Made by a program: the position numbers and the translations under genes | In this document: one piece after another, positions 1 through 10,665 of the stretch | Numbering within the stretch: position 1 is the stretch's first letter | Layout of the letters: the number at the start of each line of letters is the position of its first letter | Source: Hybos culiciformis | Lineage: Eukaryota; Arthropoda; Insecta; Diptera; Hybotidae | Length of the DNA: 64,000 bases | NCBI GenBank assembly: GCA_964007475.1 | Contig: CAXFZM010000254.1 | Coordinates: 124,001-188,000, forward strand | Direction: 5' to 3' | Notes under the pieces: model-generated | The model's input: the letters and a program-made list of their open reading frames with translations, nothing else | What the model was told of the DNA's origin: nothing | Database searches by the model: none

Positions 1-3
1 TTA

Positions 4-32
4 CTCCGGCTCCAGACCTCGGAGAACCTCCG
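4..32 (+). other. CTCCG/CGGAG dyad cluster in the monomer head
   Basis: CTCCG at 4-8, CGGAG at 20-24 and CTCCG at 28-32 can pair in two alternative ways. The 20-24/28-32 pair is a perfect 5-bp stem with a 3-base loop (aac); the 4-8/20-24 pair has an 11-base loop. A further CGGAG lies at 108-112. This is also the most variable part of the monomer and holds the changes that define variants A to E. Variant C replaces the stem with CGGA-cc-TCCG at 23-32, so dyad symmetry persists in a shifted register, while variant B (ccttcg) weakens it. The symmetry is seen directly; a role is not shown. Confidence 0.7.
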
Positions 33-50
33 TTTTTGGCTTAAATTAAA

Positions 51-108
51 GGTCTAGAAATTACGCTTCTTTCTGTGCAATTTTTATGAAAATCGGTTTT
101 CTAGATCC
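51..108 (+). other. Inverted repeat with TCTAGAAA arms
   Basis: TCTAGAAA at 53-60 is the exact reverse complement of TTTCTAGA at 98-105, with 37 bases between. Flanking GG (51-52) and CC (107-108) extend the pairing to 10 bp if base 106 is bulged. Each arm contains the palindrome TCTAGA, so a typical monomer has two such six-base sites 47 bp apart. A smaller dyad, ATTTT at 80-84 with AAAAT at 89-93, sits inside the spacer. The element is present in nearly every monomer; exceptions include gtctaaaaat, ggtttagaaat and tcttgatcc variants, which change one arm only. Confidence 0.75.
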
Positions 109-175
109 GGAGAAATAAACGATAAGGTGAGCAAACCCCTTAACTTTAACACATAAAATGTTGACTTTGGGCTGG

Positions 176-181
176 TTTTTT
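176..181 (+). other. T6 tract with recurrent 1-bp contraction
   Basis: The run ggttttttg near the monomer end is T6 in almost all copies. A T5 form precedes the monomers starting at 2,417, 11,223, 11,780, 15,192, 25,170, 27,029, 28,888, 30,375 and 31,286 (approximate to a base). In the 10-mer HORs it always follows the second atgcaattttaatg monomer, so these T5 forms are inherited with the unit rather than recurrent slippage. A separate change, gggttttt in place of ggtttttt, marks about 10,028 and 13,997. Confidence 0.75.
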
Positions 182-1487
182 GTTCATTACTCCGGCTCCA
201 GACCTCGGAGAACCTCCGTTTTTGGCTTAAATTAAAGGTCTAGAAATTACGCTTCTTTCTGTGCAATTTTTATGTAAATCGGTTTTCTAGATCCGGAGAA
301 ATAAACGATAAGGTGAGCAAACCTCCTAACTTTAACACATAAAATGTTGACTTTGGGCTGGTTTTTTGTTCATTACTCCGGCTCCAGACCTCGGAGAACC
401 TCCGTTTTTGGCTTAAATTAAAGGTCTAGAAATTACACTTCTTTCTGTGCAATTTTTATGAAAATCGGTTTTCTAGATCCGGAGAAATAAACGATAAAGT
501 GAGCAAACCCCCCAACTTTAACACATAAAATGTTGACTTTGGGCTGGTTTTTTGTTCATTACTCCGGCTCCAGACCTCGGAGAACCTCCGTTTTTGGCTT
601 AAATTAAAGGTCTAGAAATTACGCTTCTTTCTGTGCAATTTTTATGTAAATCGGTTTTCTAGATCCGGAGAAATAAACGATAAGGTGAGCAAACCCCCTA
701 ACTTTAACACATAAAATGTTGACTTTGGGCTGGTTTTTTGTTCATTACTCGGGCTCCAGACCTCGGAGAACCTTCGTTTTTGGCTTAAATTAAAGGTCTA
801 GAAATTACGCTTCTTTCTGTGCAATTTTTATGAAAATCGGTTTTCTAGATCCGGAGAAATAAACGATAAGGTGAGCAAACCCCCTAACTTTAACACATAA
901 AATGTTGACTTTGGGCTGGTTTTTTGTTCATTACTCCGGCTCCAGACTTCGGCGGACCTCCGTTTTTGGCTTAAATCAAAGGTCTAGAAATTACGCTTCT
1001 TTCTGTGCAATTTTTATGAAAATCGGTTTTCTAGATCCGGAGAAATAAACGATAAGGTGAGCAAGCCCCTAACTTTAACACATAAAATGATGACTTTGGG
1101 CTGGTTTTTTGTTCATTACTCCGGCTCCAGACTTCGGCGGACCTCCGTTTTTGGCTTAAATTAAAGGTCTAGAAATTACGCTTCTTTCTGTGCAATTTTT
1201 ATGAAAATCGGTTTTCTAGATCCGGAGAAATAAACGATAAGGTGAGCAAACCCCTTAACTTTAACACATAAAATGTTGACTTTGGGCTGGTTTTTTGTTC
1301 ATTACTACGCCTCCAGACCTCGGAGAACTTCCGTTTTTGGCTTAAATTAAAGGTCTAGAAATTACGCTTCTTTCTGTGCAATTTTTATGAAAATCGGTTT
1401 TCTAGATCCGGAGAAATAAACGATAAGGTGAGCAAAACCCCTAACTTTAACACATAAAATGTCGACTTTGGGCTGGTTTTTTGTTCA

Positions 1488-3346
1488 TTACTCCGGCTCC
1501 AGAATTCGGCGGACCTCCGTTTTTGGCTTAAATTAAAGGTCTAGAAATTACGCTTCTTTCTGTGCAATTTTTATGAAAATCGGTTTTCTAGATCCGGAGA
1601 AATAAACGATAAGGTGAGCTAACCCCCTAACTTTAACACATAAAATGTTGACTTTGGGCTGGTTTTTTGTTCATTACTCCGGCTCCAGACCTCGGAGAAC
1701 CTCCGTTTTTGGCTTAAATTAAAGGTCTAGAAATTACGCTTCTTTCTATGCAATTTTAATGAAAATCGGTTTTCTAGATCCGGAGAAATAAACGATAAGG
1801 TGAGCAAACCCCCTAACTTTAACACATAAAATGTTGACTTTGGGCTGGTTTTTTGTTCATTACTCCGGCTCCAGACCTCGGAGAACTTCCGTTTTTGGCT
1901 TAAATTAAAGGTCTAGAAATTACGCTTCTTTCTGTGCAATTTTTATGAAAATCGGTTTTCTAGATCCGGAGAAATAAACGATAAGGTGAGCAAACCCCCT
2001 AACTTTAGCACATAAAATGTTGACTTTGGGCTGGTTTTTTGTTCATTACTCCGGCTCTAGACCTCGGAGAACCTCCGTTTTTGGCTTAAATTAAAGGTCT
2101 AGAAATTACGCTTCTTTCTGTGGAATTTTTATGAAAATCGGTTTTCTAGATCCGGAGAAATAAACGATAAGGTGAGCAAACCCCCTAACTTTAACACATA
2201 AAATGTTGACTTTGGGCTGGTTTTTTGTTCATTACTCCGGCTCCAGACCTCGGAGAACCTCCGTTTTTGGCTTAAATTAAAGGTCTAGAAATTACGCTTC
2301 TTTCTATGCAATTTTAATGAAAATCGGTTTTCTAGATCCGGAGAAATAAACGATAAGGTGAGCAAACCCCCTAACTTTAACACATAAAATGTTGACTTTG
2401 GGCTGGTTTTTGTTCATTACTCCGGCTCCAGACCTCGGAGAACTTCCGTTTTTGGCTTAAATTAAAGGTCTAGAAATTACGCTTCTTTCTGTGCAATTTT
2501 TATGAAAATCGGTTTTCTAGATCCGGAGAAATAAACGATAAGGTGAGCAAACCCCCTAACTTTAACACATAAAATGTTGACTTTGGGCTGGTTTTTTGTT
2601 CATTACTCCGGCTCCAGACTTCGGCGGACCTCCGTTTTTGGCTTAAATCAAAGGTCTAGAAATTACGCTTATTTCTGTGCAATTTTTATGAAAATCGGTT
2701 TTCTAGATCCGGAGAAATAAACGATAAGGTGAGCAAACCCCCTAATTTTAACCCATAAAATGTTGACTTTGGGCTGGTTTTTTGTTCATTACTCCGGCTC
2801 CAGACCTCGGAGAACCTCCGTTTTTGGCTTAAATTAAAGGTCTAGAAATTACGCTTCTTTCTGTGCAATTTTTATGTAAATCGGTTTTCTAGATCCGGAG
2901 AAATAAACGATAAGGTGAGCAAACCTCCTAACTTTAACACATAAAATGTTGACTTTGGGCTGGTTTTTTGTTCATTACTCCGGCTCCAGACTTCGGCGGA
3001 CCTCCGTTTTTGGCTTAAATTAAAGGTCTAGAAATTACGCTTCTTTCTGTGCAATTTTTATGAAAATCGGTTTTCTAGATCCGGAGAAATAAACGATAAG
3101 GTGAGCAAACCCCTTAACTTTAACACATAAAATGTTGACTTTGGGCTGGTTTTTTGTTCATTACTCCGCCTCCAGACCTCGGAGAACTTCCGTTTTTGGC
3201 TTAAATTAAAGGTCTAGAAATTACGCTTCTTTCTGTGCAATTTTTATGAAAATCGGTTTTCTAGATCCGGAGAAATAAACGATAAGGTGAGCAAACCCCC
3301 TAACTTTAACACATAAAATGTCGACTTTGGGCTGGTTTTTTGTTCA
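1488..3346 (+). repeat. 10-mer HOR unit (1,859 bp), first full copy
   Basis: Ten monomers in a fixed order: (1) agaattcggcgg with gagctaaccc; (2) atgcaattttaatg; (3) E type; (4) D type with tgtggaattt; (5) atgcaattttaatg ending in a T5 run; (6) E type; (7) C type with aaatcaaagg, cttatttctg and taattttaaccc; (8) tatgtaaatcgg with acctcctaac; (9) C type with ccccttaac; (10) ctccgcctcc, aacttccg and aaatgtcgac. The length is 10 x 186 minus 1 for the T5 run. The same ten-monomer order recurs at 24,241-26,099. Confidence 0.88.
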
Positions 3347-4090
3347 TTACTCCGGCTCCAGAATTCGGCGGACCTCCGTTTTTGGCTTAAATTAAAGGTC
3401 TAGAAATTACGCTTCTTTCTGTGCAATTTTTATGAAAATCGGTTTTCTAGATCCGGAGAAATAAACGATAAGGTGAGCTAACCCCCTAACTTTAACACAT
3501 AAAATGTTGACTTTGGGCTGGTTTTTTGTTCATTACTCCGGCTCCAGACCTCGGAGAACCTCCGTTTTTGGCTTAAATTAAAGGTCTAGAAATTACGCTT
3601 CTTTCTATGCAATTTTAATGAAAATCGGTTTTCTAGATCCGGAGAAATAAACGATAAGGTGAGCAAACCCCCTAACTTTAACACATAAAATGTTGACTTT
3701 GGGCTGGTTTTTTGTTCATTACTCCGGCTCCAGACCTCGGAGAACTTCCGTTTTTGGCTTAAATTAAAGGTCTAGAAATTACGCTTCTTTCTGTGCAATT
3801 TTTATGAAAATCGGTTTTCTAGATCCGGAGAAATAAACGATAAGGTGAGCAAACCCCCTAACTTTAACACATAAAATGTTGACTTTGGGCTGGTTTTTTG
3901 TTCATTCCTCCGGCTCTAGACCTCGGAGAACCTCCGTTTTTGGCTTAAATTAAAGGTCTAGAAATTACGCTTCTTTCTGTGGAATTTTTATGAAAATCGG
4001 TTTTCTAGATCCGGAGAAATAAACGATAAGGTGAGCAAACCCCCTAACTTTAACACATAAAATGTTGACTTTGGGCTGGTTTTTTGTTCA
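3347..4090 (+). repeat. Partial 10-mer HOR copy, monomers 1-4
   Basis: The second copy starts again with agaattcggcgg and gagctaaccc and runs through the D-type monomer with tgtggaattt, here carrying ttcattcctcc. It then stops in register at 4,091, where the next HOR begins with a monomer like number 7 of the 10-mer but with cttctttctg. The matching stretch 26,100-26,843 instead continues with monomers 5 and 6, so about two monomers are missing here or added there. Confidence 0.82.
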
Positions 4091-6508
4091 TTACTCCGGC
4101 TCCAGACTTCGGCGGACCTCCGTTTTTGGCTTAAATCAAAGGTCTAGAAATTACGCTTCTTTCTGTGCAATTTTTATGAAAATCGGTTTTCTAGATCCGG
4201 AGAAATAAACGATAAGGTGAGCAAACCCCCTAATTTTAACCCATAAAATGTTGACTTTGGGCTGGTTTTTTGTTCATTACTCCGGCTCCAGACCTCGGAG
4301 AACCTCCGTTTTTGGCTTAAATTAAAGGTCTAGAAATTACGCTTCTTTCTGTGCAATTTTTATGAAAATCGGTTTTCTAGATCCGGAGAAATAAACGATA
4401 AGGTGAGCAAACCCCCTAACTTTAACACATAAAATGTTGACTTTGGGCTGGTTTTTTGTTCATTACTCCGGCTCCAGACCTCGGAGAACCTCCGTTTTTG
4501 GCTTAAATTAAAGGTCTAGAAATTACGCTTCTTTCTGTGTAATTTTTATGTAAATCGGTTTTCTAGATCCGGAGAAATAAACGATAAGGTGAGCAAACCC
4601 CCTAACTTTAACACATAAAATGTTGACTTTGGGCTGGTTTTTTGTTCATTACTCGGGCTCCAGACCTCGGAGAACCTTCGTTTTTGGCTTAAATTAAAGG
4701 TCTAGAAATTACGCTTCTTTCTGTGCAATTTTTATGAAAATCGGTTTTCTAGATCCGGAGAAATAAACGATAAGGTGAGCAAACCCCCTAACTTTAACAC
4801 ATAAAATGTTGACTTTGGGCTGGTTTTTTGTTCATTACTCCGGCTCCAGACTTCGGCGGACCTCCGTTTTTGGCTTAAATCAAAGGTCTAGAAATTACGC
4901 TTCTTTCTGTGCAATTTTTATGAAAATCGGTTTTCTAGATCCGGAGAAATAAACGATAAGGTGAGCAAACCCCCTAACTTTAACACATAAAATGTTGACT
5001 TTGGGCTGGTTTTTTGTTCATTACTCCGGCTCCAGACTTCGACGGACCTCCGTTTTTGGCTTAAATTAAAAGTCTAAAAATTACGCTTCTTTCTGTGCAA
5101 TTTTTATGTAAATCGGTTTTCTAGATCCGGAGAAATAAACGATAAGGTGAGCAAACCCCCTAATTTTAACCCATAAAATGTTGACTTTGGGCTGGTTTTT
5201 TGTTCATTACTCCGGCTCCAGACTTCGGCGGACCTCCGTTTTTGGCTTAAATTAAAGGTCTAGAAATTACGCTTCTTTCTGTGCAATTTTTATGAAAATC
5301 GGTTTTCTAGATCCGGATAAATAAACGATAAGGTGAGCAAACCCCCTAACTTTAACACATAAAATGTTGACTTTGGGCTGGTTTTTTGTTCATTACTCGG
5401 GCTCCAGACCTCGGAGAACCTTCGTTTTTGGCTTAAATTAAAGGTCTAGAAATTACGCTTCTTTCTGTGCAATTTTTATGAAAATCGGTTTTCTAGATCC
5501 GGAGAAATAAACGATAAGGTGAGCAAACCCCCTAACTTTAACACATAAAATGTTGACTTTGGGCTGGTTTTTTGTTCATTACTCCGGCTCCAGACTTCGG
5601 CAGACCTCCGTTTTTGGCTTAAATTAAAGGTCTAGAAATTACGCTTCTTTCTGTGCAATTTTTATGAAAATCGGTTTTCTAGATCCGGATAAATAAACGA
5701 TAAGGTGAGCAAACCCCCTAATTTTAACCCATAAAATGTTGACTTTGGGCTGGTTTTTTGTTCATTACTCCGGCTCCAGACCTCGGAGAACCTCCGTTTT
5801 TGGCTTAAATTAAAGGTCTAGAAATTACGCTTCTTTCTGTGCAATTTTTATGAAAATCGGTTTTCTAGATCCGGAGAAATAAACGATAAGGTGAGCAAAC
5901 CCCCTAACTTTAACACATAAAATGTTGACTTTGGGCTGGTTTTTTGTTCATTACTCCGGCTCCAGACCTCGGAGAACCTCCGTTTTTGGCTTAAATCAAA
6001 GGTCTAGAAATTACGCTTCTTTCTGTGCAATTTTTATGAAAATCGGTTTTCTAGATCCGGAGAAATAAACGATAAGGTGAGCAAACCCCCTAATTTTAAC
6101 CCATAAAATGTTGACTTTGGGCTGGTTTTTTGTTCATTACTCCGGCTCCAGACCTCGGAGAACCTCCGTTTTTGGCTTAAATTAAAGGTCTAGAAATTAC
6201 GCTTCTTTCTGTGCAATTTTTATGTAAATCGGTTTTCTAGATCCGGAGAAATAAACGATAAGGTGAGCAAACCTCCTAAATTTAACACATAAAATGTTGA
6301 CTTTGGGCTGGTTTTTTGTTCATTACTCCGGCTCCAGACCTCGGAGAACCTCCGTTTTTGGCTTAAATTAAAGGTCTAGAAATTACGCTTCTTTCTGTGC
6401 AATTTTTATGAAAATCGGTTTTCTAGATCCGGAGAAATAAACGATAAGGTGAGCAAACCCCCTAACTTTAACACATAAAATGTTGACTTTGGGCTGGTTT
6501 TTTGTTCA
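4091..6508 (+). repeat. 13-mer HOR unit (2,418 bp), first copy
   Basis: Exactly 13 x 186 bp. Rare markers within it: tgtgtaatttttatgtaaatc near 4,538, cttcgacgg with aaagtctaaaaatt near 5,040-5,080, ccggataaataaac near 5,326 and 5,684, cttcggcagacc near 5,597, and cctcctaaatttaac near 6,272. All recur 2,418 bp downstream. This 13-mer differs from the 13-mer at 17,587 in its monomer order, so the shared size is coincidental or reflects a distant relationship. Confidence 0.88.
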
Positions 6509-8926
6509 TTACTCCGGCTCCAGACTTCGGCGGACCTCCGTTTTTGGCTTAAATCAAAGGTCTAGAAATTACGCTTCTTTCTGTGCAATTTTTATGAAAA
6601 TCGGTTTTCTAGATCCGGAGAAATAAACGATAAGGTGAGCAAACCCCCTAATTTTAACCCATAAAATGTTGACTTTGGGCTGGTTTTTTGTTCATTACTC
6701 CGGCTCCAGACCTCGGAGAACCTCCGTTTTTGGCTTAAATTAAAGGTCTAGAAATTACGCTTCTTTCTGTGCAATTTTTATGAAAATCGGTTTTCTAGAT
6801 CCGGAGAAATAAACGATAAGGTGAGCAAACCCCCTAACTTTAACACATAAAATGTTGACTTTGGGCTGGTTTTTTGTTCATTACTCCGGCTCCAGACCTC
6901 GGAGAACCTCCGTTTTTGGCTTAAATTAAAGGTCTAGAAATTACGCTTCTTTCTGTGTAATTTTTATGTAAATCGGTTTTCTAGATCCGGAGAAATAAAC
7001 GATAAGGTGAGCAAACCCCCTAACTTTAACACATAAAATGTTGACTTTGGGCTGGTTTTTTGTTCATTACTCGGGCTCCAGACCTCGGAGAACCTTCGTT
7101 TTTGGCTTAAATTAAAGGTCTAGAAATTACGCTTCTTTCTGTGCAATTTTTATGAAAATCGGTTTTCTAGATCCGGAGAAATAAACGATAAGGTGAGCAA
7201 ACCCCCTAACTTTAACACATAAAATGTTGACTTTGGGCTGGTTTTTTGTTCATTACTCCGGCTCCAGACTTCGGCGGACCTCCGTTTTTGGCTTAAATCA
7301 AAGGTCTAGAAATTACGCTTCTTTCTGTGCAATTTTTATGAAAATCGGTTTTCTAGATCCGGAGAAATAAACGATAAGGTGAGCAAACCCCCTAACTTTA
7401 ACACATAAAATGTTGACTTTGGGCTGGTTTTTTGTTCATTACTCCGGCTCCAGACTTCGACGGACCTCCGTTTTTGGCTTAAATTAAAAGTCTAAAAATT
7501 ACGCTTCTTTCTGTGCAATTTTTATGTAAATCGGTTTTCTAGATCCGGAGAAATAAACGATAAGGTGAGCAAACCCCCTAATTTTAACCCATAAAATGTT
7601 GACTTTGGGCTGGTTTTTTGTTCATTACTCCGGCTCCAGACTTCGGCGGACCTCCGTTTTTGGCTTAAATTAAAGGTCTAGAAATTACGCTTCTTTCTGT
7701 GCAATTTTTATGAAAATCGGTTTTCTAGATCCGGATAAATAAACGATAAGGTGAGCAAACCCCCTAACTTTAACACATAAAATGTTGACTTTGGGCTGGT
7801 TTTTTGTTCATTACTCGGGCTCCAGACCTCGGAGAACCTTCGTTTTTGGCTTAAATTAAAGGTCTAGAAATTACGCTTCTTTCTGTGCAATTTTTATGAA
7901 AATCGGTTTTCTAGATCCGGAGAAATAAACGATAAGGTGAGCAAACCCCCTAACTTTAACACATAAAATGTTGACTTTGGGCTGGTTTTTTGTTCATTAC
8001 TCCGGCTCCAGACTTCGGCAGACCTCCGTTTTTGGCTTAAATTAAAGGTCTAGAAATTACGCTTCTTTCTGTGCAATTTTTATGAAAATCGGTTTTCTAG
8101 ATCCGGATAAATAAACGATAAGGTGAGCAAACCCCCTAATTTTAACCCATAAAATGTTGACTTTGGGCTGGTTTTTTGTTCATTACTCCGGCTCCAGACC
8201 TCGGAGAACCTCCGTTTTTGGCTTAAATTAAAGGTCTAGAAATTACGCTTCTTTCTGTGCAATTTTTATGAAAATCGGTTTTCTAGATCCGGAGAAATAA
8301 ACGATAAGGTGAGCAAACCCCCTAACTTTAACACATAAAATGTTGACTTTGGGCTGGTTTTTTGTTCATTACTCCGGCTCCAGACCTCGGAGAACCTCCG
8401 TTTTTGGCTTAAATCAAAGGTCTAGAAATTACGCTTCTTTCTGTGCAATTTTTATGAAAATCGGTTTTCTAGATCCGGAGAAATAAACGATAAGGTGAGC
8501 AAACCCCCTAATTTTAACCCATAAAATGTCGACTTTGGGCTGGTTTTTTGTTCATTACTCCGGCTCCAGACCTCGGAGAACCTCCGTTTTTGGCTTAAAT
8601 TAAAGGTCTAGAAATTACGCTTCTTTCTGTGCAATTTTTATGTAAATCGGTTTTCTAGATCCGGAGAAATAAACGATAAGGTGAGCAAACCTCCTAAATT
8701 TAACACATAAAATGTTGACTTTGGGCTGGTTTTTTGTTCATTACTCCGGCTCCAGACCTCGGAGAACCTCCGTTTTTGGCTTAAATTAAAGGTCTAGAAA
8801 TTACGCTTCTTTCTGTGCAATTTTTATGAAAATCGGTTTTCTAGATCCGGAGAAATAAACGATAAGGTGAGCAAACCCCCTAACTTTAACACATAAAATG
8901 TTGACTTTGGGCTGGTTTTTTGTTCA
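6509..8926 (+). repeat. 13-mer HOR unit (2,418 bp), second copy
   Basis: Directly adjoins the first copy and repeats all its rare markers at an offset of 2,418 bp, including aaagtctaaaaatt at 7,488 and cttcggcagacc near 8,015. The clearest difference I found is aaatgtcgac near 8,528 against aaatgttgac near 6,110. From 8,927 the next monomer is type A with gtctaaaaat, whereas a third copy would begin with type C and aaatcaaagg, so the run ends after two copies. Confidence 0.88.
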
Positions 8927-10228
8927 TTACTCCGGCTCCAGACCTCGGAGAACCTCCGTTTTTGGCTTAAATTAAAGGTCTAAAAATTACGCTTCTTTCT
9001 GTGCAATTTTTATGTAAATCGGTTTTCTAGATCCGGAGAAATAAACGATAAGGTGAGCAAACCCCCTAACTTTAACACATAAAATGTTGACTTTGGGCTG
9101 GTTTTTTGTTCATTACTCGGGCTCCAGACCTCGGAGAACCTTCGTTTTTGGCTTAAATTAAAGGTCTAGAAATTACGCTTCTTTCTGTGCAATTTTTATG
9201 AAAATCGGTTTTCTAGATCCGGAGAAATAAACGATAAGGTGAGCAAACCCCCTAACTTTAAAACATAAAATGTTGACTTTGGGCTGGTTTTTTGTTCATT
9301 ACTCCGGCTCCAGACTTCGGCGGACCTCCGTTTTTGGCTTAAATTAAAGGTCTAGAAATTACGCTTCTTTCTGTGCAATTTTTATGAAAATCGGTTTTCT
9401 AGATCCGGAGAAATAAACGATAAGGTGAGCAAACCCCCTAACTTTAACACATAAAATGTTGACTTTGGGCTGGTTTTTTGTTCATTACTCGGGCTCCAGA
9501 CCTCGGAGAACCTTCGTTTTTGGCTTAAATTAAAGGTCTAGAAATTACGCTTCTTTCTGTGCAATTTTTATGAAAATCGGTTTTCTAGATCCGGAGAAAT
9601 AAACGATAAGGTGAGCAAACCCCCTAACTTTAACACATAAAATGTTGACTTTGGGCTGGTTTTTTGTTCATTACTCCGGCTCCAGACTTCGGCGGACCTC
9701 CGTTTTTGGCTTAAATCAAAGGTCTAGAAATTACGCTTCTTTCTGTGCAATTTTTATGAAAATCGGTTTTCTAGATCCGGAGAAATAAACGATAAGGTGA
9801 GCAAACCCCCTAACTTTAACACATAAAATGTTGACTTTGGGCTGGTTTTTTGTTCATTACTCCGGCTCCAGACTTCGGCGGACCTCCGTTTTTGGCTTAA
9901 ATTAAAGGTCTAGAAATTACGCTTCTTTCTGTGCAATTTTTATGAAAATCGGTTTTCTAGATCCGGAGAAATAAACGATAAGGTGAGCAAACCCCCTAAC
10001 TTTAACACATAAAATGTTGACTTTGGGCTGGGTTTTTGTTCATTACTCGGGCTCCAGACCTCGGAGAACCTTCGTTTTTGGCTTAAATTAAAGGTCTAGA
10101 AATTACGCTTCTTTCTGTGCAATTTTTATGAAAATCGGTTTTCTAGATCCGGAGAAATAAACGATAAGGTGAGCAAACCCCCTAACTTTAACACATAAAA
10201 TGTTGACTTTGGGCTGGTTTTTTGTTCA

Positions 10229-10374
10229 TTACTCCGGCTCCAGACTTTGGCGGACCTCCGTTTTTGGCTTAAATCAAAGGTCTAGAAATTACGCTTCTTT
10301 CTGTGTAAAATTAGGTGAGCAAACCCCCTAATTTTAACCCATAAAATGTTGACTTTGGGCTGGTTTTTTGTTCA
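10229..10374 (+). repeat. Deleted monomer, 146 bp (40 bp missing)
   Basis: The monomer reads ctgtg-taaaatta-ggtgagc, so most of consensus positions 77-126 is replaced by a short filler of about 8 bases. The second TCTAGA and the CCGG site are lost. An identical junction occurs at 14,198-14,343, which shows that one event was copied. The head carries the rare agactttggcgg change, also shared. Confidence 0.92.
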
Positions 10375-10560
10375 TTACTCCGGCTCCAGACCTCGGAGAA
10401 CCTCCGTTTTTGGCTTAAATTAAAGGTCTAGAAATTACGCTTCTTTCTGTGCAATTTTTATGTAAATCGGTTTTCTAGATCCGGAGAAATAAACAATAAG
10501 GTGAGCAAACCTCCTAACTTTAACACATAAAATGTTGACTTTGGGCTGGTTTTTTGTTCA

Positions 10561-10665
10561 TTACTCCGGCTCCAGACCTCGGAGAACCTCCGTTTTTGGC
10601 TTAAATTAAAGGTCTAGAAATTACGCTTCTTTCTGTGCAATTTTTATGGGCTGGTTTTTTGTTCA
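10561..10665 (+). repeat. Deleted monomer, 105 bp (81 bp missing)
   Basis: The sequence passes from tttttatg straight into ggctgg, removing consensus positions of about 89-169 with a single shared G at the junction. The second TCTAGA arm, the C tract and ataaaatg are absent. The same junction occurs at 14,530-14,634. Confidence 0.92.

Larger units (their letters stand above)
1..186 (+). repeat. Reference monomer (variant A) of the satellite
   Basis: This first monomer serves as the coordinate system for internal motifs. It differs from my by-eye consensus at about one site, position 140, where it has T in the tract gcaaacccct and the consensus has C. Reading from 1: a G+C-rich head (1-40), an A+T stretch ttaaattaaa (41-50), a first TCTAGA (53-58), a pyrimidine tract cttctttctg (66-75), atttttatgaaaat (80-93), a second TCTAGA (100-105) overlapping GATC and CCGG, the C tract (136-140), and a T6 run (176-181) before the next unit. 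Consensus base counts are 37 C, 35 G and 114 A+T, or 38.7% G+C. The unit is slightly longer than a nucleosomal core plus a short linker, as in many centromeric satellites. Confidence 0.95.
1..1487 (+). repeat. Eight-monomer end of a 13-mer HOR copy
   Basis: These eight monomers (8 x 186 minus 1 bp) match 22,754-24,240, the last eight monomers of the 13-mer copy in the middle of the window, in order and in diagnostic changes. Shared markers are tatgtaaatcgg with aaacctcctaac, attacacttc with gataaagtgagc, the B monomer at 745, the 1-bp-short gcaagcccct at 1,061, aaaatgatgac, ttactacgcctcc at 1,302 and aaatgtcgac. I saw one clear mismatch, gcaaaacccc near 1,434 against gcaaaccccc. The rest of this 13-mer lies outside the window to the left. 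Confidence 0.85.

Noticed and set aside
51..108. Compensatory changes supporting an RNA stem between the TCTAGAAA arms
   Set aside because: Variants in one arm (gtctaaaaat, ggtttagaaat, ttttcttgatcc) are not matched by changes in the other arm of the same monomer, so there is no covariation.
114..119. AATAAA polyadenylation signal in each monomer
   Set aside because: The hexamer lies in A+T-rich sequence, there is no gene upstream, and no clear downstream G/U-rich element distinguishes it. It is probably coincidental.
1..186. CENP-B box
   Set aside because: In C monomers cttcggcgga gives the TTCG....A half but only 1 of 4 bases of CGGG; in B monomers the A..CGGG half fits at the monomer junction but TTCG does not (1 of 4). 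Each reaches 6 of 9 core positions, which is unremarkable by chance.
10229..10374. Insertion of a foreign element at the odd taaaatta sequence
   Set aside because: The odd bases are about 8 long within a net 40-bp loss, and the monomer resumes in phase. A deletion with filler is simpler.
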